From positions 1-6,078 of the forward strand of contig JACCSM010000259.1 in the NCBI GenBank assembly GCA_013698525.1: a stretch of DNA of 6,078 bases, read 5' to 3'. Positions 1-6,057 of the stretch are shown here, one piece after another. The translations under genes were made by a program, and so were the position numbers. This DNA is from Rubrobacteraceae bacterium. Its GTDB lineage: Bacteria; Actinomycetota; Rubrobacteria; Rubrobacterales; Rubrobacteraceae. Every line of letters begins with the position of its first letter. Position 1 is the first letter of the stretch. Below the pieces are notes generated by a model, which saw only the letters and a program-made list of their open reading frames with translations, had not been told where the DNA came from and searched no databases.

Positions 1-12
1 GTGCTGACAAGC

Positions 13-43
13 GTTCGAGAAGAGGTTCACCCTCTTCTCGAAC
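13..43 (-). terminator. Perfect 13-bp hairpin just after der, probable terminator
   Basis: Bases 13-25 and 31-43 are exact reverse complements around a 5-base loop. The stem starts 3 bases after the der stop codon and is stable in appearance (7 of 13 pairs are G-C). On the minus strand it is followed by GCTTGTCAGC, so there is no uridine tract. It could be a U-tract-less terminator, of the type reported in actinobacteria, or an mRNA 3'-end stabiliser. Being symmetric, it could also act on transcripts from the other side. Confidence 0.6.
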
Positions 44-46
44 TGC

Positions 47-1351
47 CTACCGGCTGCTCTTGACCCTTATCCTGACGCTGACGCCCCAGAGACCGTACCT
101 TTTCCGCAGAGAGTTCTCCAAATAGCGCAGGTAGCTCTCAGGCAGATCCTTCGGCCTGTTGGCGAAGAGCGTGAACCTCGGTGGCGCCGTGCCCGTCTGG
201 GTAGCGTAGCGGATCTTGACTCCTTTAGGCGGCGCGCTGCGTTCTACCACATCACTGACGAACTCTGCTACCTCGTGCGTCGGCACCCGCAGCCGGTATG
301 CCAACCCCACTCTTGCCGCCAAAGGCAATACCTCCTCAACCCCTGCGCCCGTGAGCGCGGAGACGTGCGCGGCATGAGGCTTGAGGTCGGTGAGGCGGGC
401 CGAGACGAGCCCCTCTATCTCCCGCAGCCGTTCTGGGGGTGCGAGATCTCGCTTGTTGACTACGATCCCGCACGAAGAGCCTGCCTCCTCTATCTCACGG
501 GCGATCCTGAGGTCCCCCGCCACGATGCCGTCTGTGGCGTCGACCAACAGCAGCGAGACGTCGGAGATCCTTATCGCCTCGGAGGTCCGCAAGGATGAGT
601 AGTAAGGCACGCCGCTGGCCCGCCTGGCGCCCTTGCTTACCCCCGCGGTGTCGAGCAGGAGGTAGCGTCCGGTCTCTCCCTCTACTTCAAGTGTAATTTC
701 GGCCGCGACGGCGTCGGTCGTCGTGCCAGCGTTCTCCGAGACGACGGCGCGGTCAGTGCCGAGCAGACGATTGAGGAGCGTACTCTTTCCGACGTTCGGC
801 CTGCCGACGATGGCGAGCTTTGGTGGCTCCTCCTCACTCTCCGGGTCGGACTGGGGCAACAGGGAGACGACGACGTCGAGGAGGTCACCGATGCCCAGGC
901 CGTGCAACGCCGAGATCGCATGCGGCTCGCCCTCGCCGAGGGAGTAGAAGCTGTGGCGTTCGGTATCGTCGGCGGGGTTATCCAGCTTGTTGACGGCGAG
1001 CACGGCCCTGGTCTGCGCCCGCCTGATCTCGCCGGCGATAACGGCGTCGGCCTCGGTCGGCCCGAGCCTTGCGTCCGTGAGGTGCACAACCACGTCGGCC
1101 TCCTCGACCGCCACCCTCGCCTGCAACGTCACGAGGGCCCCGGGGCCTACCTTCGCGCGCGGCTCCATGCCGCCGGTATCGACCAGCGTGAACTCCCTGC
1201 CAGCCCACTCCGCCCGGTTGTACCCCCTGTCGCGTGTGGTACCCGGTCTCTCCGAGACGACGGCGCCGCGGCGACGCATGATCCTGTTCACCAGCGAGCT
1301 CTTTCCCACGTTGGGTGCTCCGACCACGGCGACTACAGGGAGCCGGTTCAA
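47..1351 (-). CDS. der: Ribosome biogenesis GTPase Der (EngA)
   Basis: Der is an essential GTPase with two tandem G domains that helps assemble the 50S ribosomal subunit in the cytoplasm. The 434-residue length is normal for the family. The first G domain has GAPNVGKS at 11-18, PGTTRD at 36-41, DTGG at 58-61, NKLD at 121-124 and SALHG at 147-151. The second has GRPNVGKS at 183-190, AGTTTD at 208-213, DTAG at 234-237, NKRD at 299-302 and SALTG at 331-335. A C-terminal KH-like domain (about 350-434) holds FANRP and the RYLEN segment. The start is TTG: the P-loop begins 10 residues later, the next Met (residue 25) lies past it, and GGGAG stands 5 bases upstream. The TTG overlaps the plsC stop as TTGA, implying coupled translation. 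Odd points: Ala replaces Arg in the first P-loop motif, and the second switch I reads AGTTTD rather than PGTTRD. The identification is firm. Confidence 0.97.
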   Translation of the reverse strand: MNRLPVVAVVGAPNVGKSSLVNRIMRRRGAVVSERPGTTRDRGYNRAEWAGREFTLVDTGGMEPRAKVGPGALVTLQARVAVEEADVVVHLTDARLGPTEADAVIAGEIRRAQTRAVLAVNKLDNPADDTERHSFYSLGEGEPHAISALHGLGIGDLLDVVVSLLPQSDPESEEEPPKLAIVGRPNVGKSTLLNRLLGTDRAVVSENAGTTTDAVAAEITLEVEGETGRYLLLDTAGVSKGARRASGVPYYSSLRTSEAIRISDVSLLLVDATDGIVAGDLRIAREIEEAGSSCGIVVNKRDLAPPERLREIEGLVSARLTDLKPHAAHVSALTGAGVEEVLPLAARVGLAYRLRVPTHEVAEFVSDVVERSAPPKGVKIRYATQTGTAPPRFTLFANRPKDLPESYLRYLENSLRKRYGLWGVSVRIRVKSSR

Positions 1352-2007
1352 GACGGCTCCCGCTCTTTCACGTGTCGTTCTGGCAGGGCGTAGATGGTGC
1401 GCATGATCTCATCGGCCGCCTCGCGGTAGGCCGAACCACCGCGGAGCGCGGGGTCAATGTGAATCGGTTCGCCCACGAAGATTCGGAGCCGTTGACCGCG
1501 CAGGCGAGAGAGGGCTCCCGGCAGTCTTCCCACGTGAACCGGCAGTACGGGAGATCCACTGCGGACCGCGAGTATGACGACCCCGCTCTTCGCTTCCCTT
1601 GAGCCTCCGGCGCCCCTGTGGGTGCCTTCCGGGAAGATCCCCAACGCCCAACCTTCGGCCAGGAAAACCAGGGCAGCGCGGATCGCGCCCCTTCCCCCGC
1701 CCTCGCGGTCGACGGGGAAGGATCCGATAAACTGGAAGAACTTCCTGAACGGGAAGCCGAAGAGCTGCTTTTTCGCCATCCATTGCAAGCGCCTGGGGCC
1801 GGCCACGCAGACAAGGACAGGGTCGGCATACTGGCTGTGGTTGGAAGCCACTACCAGGGGTCCTTCCGAAGGTACCCTGTCCCCGCCGTGCAGGGTGTAC
1901 CCGAACAGGAGCTGGCAGAGCAGGGCCATCCCCCGCCGGAACAGGCGGTACCTCGTGGACATCTCACGCGGTGTACTTTTCCCCTCGAAGAGCACGGCCC
2001 CACTCAC
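1348..2007 (-). CDS. plsC: 1-acyl-sn-glycerol-3-phosphate acyltransferase (PlsC family)
   Basis: This is a PlsC/LPLAT-family acyltransferase, expected to acylate lysophosphatidic acid to phosphatidic acid at the membrane. The catalytic HX4D motif is NHSQYAD (His57, Asp62). The second block is FPVDRE at 97-102, the third FPEGTHR at 125-131, and a PVLPV segment follows at 153-157. The usual FPEGTR has His in place of Arg here, with Arg one residue later. Hydrophobic segments around 27-37 and 50-56 could associate with the membrane, but I see no clear signal peptide. The 219-residue length is typical. I use the GTG start because GAGGG lies 5 bases upstream and the GTG overlaps the cmk stop as GTGA. 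An ATG at residue 16 is an alternative with no well-placed ribosome binding site. The gene ends in a TTGA overlap with der. The family assignment is firm, but the exact acyl acceptor is inferred. Confidence 0.92.
   Translation of the reverse strand: MSGAVLFEGKSTPREMSTRYRLFRRGMALLCQLLFGYTLHGGDRVPSEGPLVVASNHSQYADPVLVCVAGPRRLQWMAKKQLFGFPFRKFFQFIGSFPVDREGGGRGAIRAALVFLAEGWALGIFPEGTHRGAGGSREAKSGVVILAVRSGSPVLPVHVGRLPGALSRLRGQRLRIFVGEPIHIDPALRGGSAYREAADEIMRTIYALPERHVKEREPS
1357..1361 (-). promoter_or_regulatory. Ribosome binding site supporting the TTG start of der
   Basis: The minus strand reads GGGAG, then five bases, then TTG. It lies inside the last codons of plsC. No ATG or GTG is available between here and the first P-loop of Der, so this site supports a genuine TTG start. 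Confidence 0.65.
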
Positions 2008-2669
2008 GTTTGCCCTCGCAGGTCAATGGCGAGGTCGAGGACCCTGGAGATGACTTCTTCGAGGCTCAGCGACGTCGTATCGAGGACGAGGGCGTCCGCG
2101 GCGGGCTTGAGCGGTGAGATCTCCCGCTCCGAGTCCTGGCGGTCGCGCCTGGCTATGGCGGCCCTGATGCGATCCAATTCCCCCTCCCTGCCCGTCTGGT
2201 ACGCCCGCCTGCGCGCCCGCTCCTCCGGGGCGGCGGATAGGTAAACCTTCAACTCAGCGTCAGGCAGGACGACAGTCCCGATGTCCCTTCCCTCGACGAC
2301 ACCCCCACCCTGGGCCCTCGCCTTCTCTGCCGCTGCCCGCTGCACGGGGAGCAGTACTTCTCTGAGGGACACGTGGGCCGAGACCTTCGATGCCGCCGCA
2401 GAGACATCGGGGGAGCGGAGTTCGGGCTCCCCCACCCTCGCCCCGTCGATGCTAGCACCCTCCGGATCGAGCTCGACCCGGCGCGCGAGGGCCGCAAGCC
2501 CCTCCCCGTCGGCGAGGTCGACGTTCTCGCGCAGAGCCAGGAGCGCGGCGGCCCTGTAGGCGGCGCCCGTGTTGAGGTTGACGACCCCCAGGCGCGCGGC
2601 AACCGCCCGCGCGACCGAGCTCTTCCCGCTCCCCGCGGGTCCGTCTATGGCTACGAGAATGCCTCCCAT
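2004..2669 (-). CDS. cmk: Cytidylate kinase
   Basis: Cytidylate kinase transfers phosphate from ATP to CMP or dCMP, supplying pyrimidine nucleotides in the cytoplasm. The P-loop GPAGSGKSS lies at 10-18. The CMP-binding region follows with NTGAAYR at 33-39, and EGRDIGT is at 126-132. The lid and C-terminal region holds RDRQDSER at 175-182 and PLKPA at 186-190, then a DTTSLSLEEV tail typical of the family. The 221 residues match the usual bacterial length. The ATG start places the P-loop 10 residues in, as normal; upstream there is only a weak GGGG 3 bases away. Family members usually have Asp in the LDTG motif, but this protein has Asn33. It is the only gene here separated from its predecessor (34 bases after aroA), and its end overlaps plsC by 4 bases. 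Neighbouring cmk and der is the usual actinobacterial arrangement. Confidence 0.96.
   Translation of the reverse strand: MGGILVAIDGPAGSGKSSVARAVAARLGVVNLNTGAAYRAAALLALRENVDLADGEGLAALARRVELDPEGASIDGARVGEPELRSPDVSAAASKVSAHVSLREVLLPVQRAAAEKARAQGGGVVEGRDIGTVVLPDAELKVYLSAAPEERARRRAYQTGREGELDRIRAAIARRDRQDSEREISPLKPAADALVLDTTSLSLEEVISRVLDLAIDLRGQT
2013..2017 (-). promoter_or_regulatory. Ribosome binding site supporting the GTG start of plsC
   Basis: The minus strand reads GAGGG, then five bases, then the GTG. It lies inside the last codons of cmk and favours this start over the ATG at plsC codon 16. Confidence 0.6.
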
Positions 2670-2679
2670 GGACCCCGGA

Positions 2680-2685
2680 AGTATA
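2680..2685 (-). promoter_or_regulatory. Possible -10 element upstream of cmk
   Basis: The minus strand reads TATACT, five of six matches to the TATAAT consensus, within the 34-base aroA-cmk gap, which is the only intergenic gap in the operon. It ends 10 bases before the cmk ATG, so a transcript would be nearly leaderless. The best -35 candidate is GTGAAG with a 16-base spacer, only three of six matches to TTGACA. The element may be chance, since the -35 is weak. Confidence 0.3.
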
Positions 2686-2703
2686 GCCGAAAGCCCCAGC
2701 GCT

Positions 2704-4032
2704 TCACCGCAGGGATTCCAACAGCCCGAAGTAACCCGGAAAGGTCTTGGTCACGCACCCAGGGTCCCTGATCCCGACGCCCGGCGTAGCGAGCCCCGTT
2801 ACCGCGAACGCCATCGCCATCCTGTGGTCGCCATACGTCCTTACGACCCCAGGCCTTATCGTACCAGGTATTATGTGTATGGAAGATGGAGTGGTTCGTG
2901 TTTCGATGCCGAGGCGCCCGAGTTCGGTTGCGACGGCGGAGAGCCGATCGGTCTCCTGCAGGCGGGTATGGGCTATGTTTTTGATGGTGGTAGGGCCTGT
3001 GGCGAAGGGTGCGATGGCTGAGAGTGTGATCATGGTGTCAGAGAACGCGTTCATGTCGACTTCGACGCCCTGCAGCCGGTCGGGTCCTTCTACCTCGACA
3101 CAGCCAGGGGATATCTCGACCCTGCAGCCCATGTCGCTCAGCACCCCTGCGAAGCGCAGGTCGCCCTGCGGCGAGGTCGAGTCCAGACCGGGTATCCTCA
3201 CGCGCCCTCCTGTTACGGCAGCCGCCGCCATAAAGTAGGAAGCCCCCGAAGCGTCAGGCTCGACTTCGTAATCGCGCGCCGTGTATAGGGCTGGAGCGAC
3301 CGCGAGGCGCCCACGCGCCTGGACTACGGACACGCCAAAGGACCGCATCATGTTCACTGTGATACCTACGTAGGGCCACTCTTTTCGGCCTTCGGCCAAC
3401 AGCGTGACTTGACGCGCGGCGTAGGGTGCGGCCATCAACAGGCCGCTTATGAACTGGCTGCTCTTGCTCCCCGACACGCGCGCCTCTCCGCCGGGGATGC
3501 CGCCGCCCATTACGGTCAGGGGGAACCTTCCGTGATCGCCGGCGTACTCGACCGCGGCACCGAGCTGCTTCATTGCATCTACGAGATCTGCGACCGGGCG
3601 CTCGCGCATCCTGGGGACCCCGTCCACGGTGTAGGGTCCCCTGCCGAGGGCGAGCGCGGGCGGCAAGAAACGGGCCACCGTGCCAGCGTTGCCGACGAAG
3701 AGGTCGACACCGGATGCGTCGATCACACCGCACTGCCCGTTTACGTTGATCTCTGCCCGCTCGCTGTCGACGCTGACGTCGATGCCGAGCTTGACGAGGG
3801 CGTCCATGAGCCAGTATGAGTCGTCTGCGAAGAGGGGGTTCCTGATCCTTGTATGCCCGTCCGCGAGGGCCGCGACGATGAGCGCGCGGTTGGTGACGGA
3901 CTTGGAACCAGGTACTCGTATCGCCGCGTCCGGAGGCCTTTCCAACGGCGTTACTTCGAGTTCCTCGGGGAACGTCGGGCGTACGTCTTCGACGGTGAAA
4001 TCCACACCCGGTACGCCCGTGACGTGTTTCAC
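2704..4032 (-). CDS. aroA: 3-phosphoshikimate 1-carboxyvinyltransferase (EPSP synthase)
   Basis: EPSP synthase joins phosphoenolpyruvate to shikimate 3-phosphate in the sixth step of the shikimate pathway. Visible motifs are PGSKSVTNR at 41-49, GNAGT at 114-118 with Arg121, PRMRERP at 140-146, SSQF at 191-194, PDASGASYF at 259-267, Asp332, QETDR at 359-363, GDHRMAM at 401-407 and KTFPGYF at 429-435. These align with E. coli catalytic residues Lys22, Arg27, Arg100, Arg124, Gln171, Asp242, Asp313, Glu341, His385, Arg386 and Lys411. SSQF and GNAGT point to a class I-like enzyme, not the CP4-like class II. By the same alignment E. coli Pro101 is Phe122, Ser197 is Glu218 and Lys340 is Gln359. The N-terminus is about 25-30 residues longer than usual. 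I accept the GTG start because it overlaps the preceding stop as GTGA, with GGGG 7 bases upstream. GTG at codon 10 (4003-4005) is an alternative. The identity is firm; the start is less so. Confidence 0.96.
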   Translation of the reverse strand: MKHVTGVPGVDFTVEDVRPTFPEELEVTPLERPPDAAIRVPGSKSVTNRALIVAALADGHTRIRNPLFADDSYWLMDALVKLGIDVSVDSERAEINVNGQCGVIDASGVDLFVGNAGTVARFLPPALALGRGPYTVDGVPRMRERPVADLVDAMKQLGAAVEYAGDHGRFPLTVMGGGIPGGEARVSGSKSSQFISGLLMAAPYAARQVTLLAEGRKEWPYVGITVNMMRSFGVSVVQARGRLAVAPALYTARDYEVEPDASGASYFMAAAAVTGGRVRIPGLDSTSPQGDLRFAGVLSDMGCRVEISPGCVEVEGPDRLQGVEVDMNAFSDTMITLSAIAPFATGPTTIKNIAHTRLQETDRLSAVATELGRLGIETRTTPSSIHIIPGTIRPGVVRTYGDHRMAMAFAVTGLATPGVGIRDPGCVTKTFPGYFGLLESLR

Positions 4033-4724
4033 CGCAGTGCCCCGAGCTCAGAAGGCGTGAGGGCACGGTACTCGCCCTCGGGGAGGTCGCCCAGCGTCAC
4101 CGGACCGACACGCGTCCTGTGCAAGGAGATCAAACACAGCCCTACAGCCACACAGGCTCTACGTATTATGCGGTTACGGCCCTCGTGGATCGTCAGGTCG
4201 AGGGTCGTTGTGTCCCTGGTACGGCTCAGGTTGGCCAGTTTGGGGGCGTGCATCCTGCCGTCTTCGAGGTTAGGGCCCGTTGCCAGCGCCGCGAGGGCGG
4301 CGTCGGGGACGGGGTTTTCGAGGGTAAGGCGGTACAGTTTCTCGATCTCCGAAGAAGGGTGGGTGATGCGGTGGATGAGCCCGCCGTCGTTTGTGAGGAT
4401 GAGCATGCCCGTCGTGGACGCGTCGAGACGGCCCGCCGGTACGAGTCCTGGCACGTCGGGCATGAGGTCGGCAACAGTTCTGCGGCCACGCTCGTCGTTC
4501 ATGGTGGTCAGGTATCCCGGAAGTTTGTTCAGGGCGAGGTAGACCCTGGTCTCGGGGAGAAGGACGGGGCGGCCGTCGAGTTCGATCTCATCCCCGGACG
4601 TTACTGTGGCGCCAAGGGTCGCTGTCTCGCCATTGACCGTTACGCGGCCGTCAAGTATCGGAGTCTCGGCTTTGCGGCGCGAGGGGGCCGCGCCAGCCCT
4701 GGCGAGGAACGCCTGCAGGCGCAC
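4029..4724 (-). CDS. rRNA pseudouridine synthase, RluB/RsuA family
   Basis: This enzyme isomerises a specific uridine in rRNA to pseudouridine. An S4 RNA-binding domain occupies about residues 1-60 (SRRKAE at 15-20, GRVTVNG at 26-32). The catalytic domain carries GRLDASTTG at 98-106 with Asp101 as the expected nucleophile, followed by ILTNDGG. The family C-terminal signature is EGRNRIIRR at 181-189, and RVGPVTLGDLPEGEYR lies at 205-220. The 231 residues are typical. RluB acts on 23S rRNA in E. coli and RsuA on 16S rRNA; motifs alone do not decide which applies, so I give no symbol, though actinobacterial members of this cluster are usually called RluB-like. The GTG start matches the conserved N-terminus and overlaps the scpB stop by one base (TAGTG). 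I see no strong ribosome binding site, so re-initiation after scpB is likely. Its end overlaps aroA as GTGA. Confidence 0.93.
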   Translation of the reverse strand: MRLQAFLARAGAAPSRRKAETPILDGRVTVNGETATLGATVTSGDEIELDGRPVLLPETRVYLALNKLPGYLTTMNDERGRRTVADLMPDVPGLVPAGRLDASTTGMLILTNDGGLIHRITHPSSEIEKLYRLTLENPVPDAALAALATGPNLEDGRMHAPKLANLSRTRDTTTLDLTIHEGRNRIIRRACVAVGLCLISLHRTRVGPVTLGDLPEGEYRALTPSELGALR

Positions 4725-5335
4725 TAGGAAGGCTCGCTGCCGGCGTCCGGAGGATCTGTCCCCGACGACGCCAGGCGTTCGTGAACGCGGTCGAGCTCTT
4801 CCTGGGTCACGAGCGAATTTACCGGGGGGAAGTCCTTCCGGGATGAGGCGCCGGTGGCCGCCAGAAATTCGTCGGTCACCCCGAGGAGCGCAGGTGAGCC
4901 GGGGGCGTCGTGATCAGCGCCGACTTCGACGAGTAGGTTGCGTTCGATCAGGCTCCGTATGACCGCCTCCGAGTTCACGCCGCGCACGCGGGAGACGGCT
5001 CCGCGCGTGAGCGGTCCGAGGTACAGCGCGCAGGCCAAAACCTCGTGGGCAGCGCCAGAGAGCGGAGCGGGACGAGCCTCCCGCCGAAAGCGCTCGACGG
5101 CGGCAGAGCAGGCTGGATTCGTCGAGAGCAGGTGGCCGCCGGCGACCTCTCGCAGCACGATGCCCGAAGTCTCGGGGGCGTAGCGCTCCCGCAGGCCCGC
5201 CAGAGCACTCTCCAGCTCCTGATCAGAGAGGCCCGTCGCCGACCGGAGGTCAGAAGAACCGATAAGTCTTGCACTCACCAGGAGGACCGCCTCGACGAGG
5301 TGCGCCGGCCTGGGCCTCTGGTCCTGGTCTCTCAC
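4724..5335 (-). CDS. scpB: Segregation and condensation protein B (ScpB)
   Basis: ScpB is a small winged-helix (kite) protein that dimerises and, with ScpA, binds the SMC ATPase to compact and segregate the chromosome. The N-terminal winged helix spans about 10-85 and contains VEAVLLVSA at 14-22 and VAGGHLLST at 64-72. The second spans about 90-165 and contains LSGAAHEVLA at 92-101, the RVRGVNS block at 117-122 and GVTDEFL at 152-158. These positions match the family pattern of LS-A-ETLA, IRGV and T-FL. It is diverged: the usual AYRQP-TR reads ALYLGPLTR here, and GRP-LY is replaced by GSPALLG. The tail after 175 is charged and probably disordered. The GTG start overlaps the scpA stop as GTGA, with GGAG 8 bases upstream. 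Position directly after scpA supports the call strongly; sequence alone would be less certain. Confidence 0.92.
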   Translation of the reverse strand: MRDQDQRPRPAHLVEAVLLVSARLIGSSDLRSATGLSDQELESALAGLRERYAPETSGIVLREVAGGHLLSTNPACSAAVERFRREARPAPLSGAAHEVLACALYLGPLTRGAVSRVRGVNSEAVIRSLIERNLLVEVGADHDAPGSPALLGVTDEFLAATGASSRKDFPPVNSLVTQEELDRVHERLASSGTDPPDAGSEPS

Positions 5336-6057
5336 CTAGATGGCTCCAGGGTAAGCGGTCCCAGGGGTTCGGCCTGGGTGAGCGTGAGGCTACCCTCCTG
5401 GGCGAGCGAGAGCGCGGCGGCGAATGCGACTGCTCTGTTCATGCGGTCCATATCGCTCGTGAGGCTCTCGTAGGAGATGGGTCCGCCGGCGATGGCCGTG
5501 CGGATGATCCCCGCGAGTTGCTGGAGGGTTACCGTGATCGGGCCGAGGTGCCTCACCGGCGGCTCGATGAGACGAGAGAATGCCTGCCGCGCGGCCAGGG
5601 ACACGCGGTCGGGACTTATACGTAGGCTTCCCTGTCTCGGAGCTATGGTGTGGGCCGAAACGTAATGGCCTGCGTTCAGGGCGAGGCGGTCTTTGAGGTG
5701 CTCGGCTACGCGCCGGATCTTTAAATATTCCGTCAGCCTCTCGGCGAGCTCTTCCGCCGAGAGAGGCTCGTCCTCGATGCCTTCAGTATCTGCGTCGATC
5801 GCCGGTGAGAGCGTGCGGCTCTTCAGGAGGATGAGGGCTGCGGCGGAACCGGCGAAATCCGTATCGCGCTCCAGGCCATTCGCCGCGCCGGGCCGGCGGA
5901 CGAGCAGGTAAGACTCGACCAGCTCGCGCAATGGGACCTCGAAGATCTCCAATTCGTCCTTGAGTATCAGGGCGAGCAGCCACTCGTACGGCCCCGAGTA
6001 CACGTCGAGCTCGACGGTAAAGTCCGAGAGCGAGCGTCCGAGGGGCTCGAAGGTCAT
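5332..6057 (-). CDS. scpA: Segregation and condensation protein A (ScpA)
   Basis: ScpA is the kleisin subunit of the bacterial SMC-ScpAB condensin; it bridges the SMC heads and recruits ScpB. The N-terminal domain shows YSGPYEWLLALI at 20-31, matching the family pattern F-GPLDLLL-LI, and LKSRTLSP at 78-85 matching the KSR-LLP element. An acidic linker (about 87-105) leads into the helical middle region. The C-terminal winged helix ends with AAALSLAQEGSLTLTQ at 213-228 and LGPLTL, as in the family. Length 241 is normal. The ATG start has a strong GGAGG 4 bases upstream. The reading frame stays open to the window edge, but that ribosome binding site and the family N-terminus argue for this start. 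Leu112 is encoded by TTA inside an AT-rich patch, unusual for this GC-rich window. The gene overlaps scpB by 4 bases. Confidence 0.95.
   Translation of the reverse strand: MTFEPLGRSLSDFTVELDVYSGPYEWLLALILKDELEIFEVPLRELVESYLLVRRPGAANGLERDTDFAGSAAALILLKSRTLSPAIDADTEGIEDEPLSAEELAERLTEYLKIRRVAEHLKDRLALNAGHYVSAHTIAPRQGSLRISPDRVSLAARQAFSRLIEPPVRHLGPITVTLQQLAGIIRTAIAGGPISYESLTSDMDRMNRAVAFAAALSLAQEGSLTLTQAEPLGPLTLEPSR

Noticed and set aside
902..1406. Overlapping plus-strand frames of 139 and 163 codons opposite der
   Set aside because: They mirror the der G-domain codons and have no start context or known motif.
1618..2244. A 208-codon open frame on the plus strand opposite plsC and cmk
   Set aside because: It is antisense to two clear genes, shows no family motif, and long chance frames are expected opposite GC-rich coding DNA.
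2670..2703. A terminator between aroA and cmk
   Set aside because: I found no inverted repeat able to form a useful stem in this gap, so read-through into cmk is expected.
3254..4066. A 270-codon minus-strand frame overlapping aroA
   Set aside because: Its Arg-rich composition is typical of an out-of-frame reading of aroA, whose own frame carries every EPSP synthase motif.
3853..4542. A 229-codon open frame on the plus strand opposite aroA and the pseudouridine synthase
   Set aside because: It crosses the junction of two well-supported minus-strand genes, is rich in Arg/Ser as shadow frames are, and has no recognisable domain.
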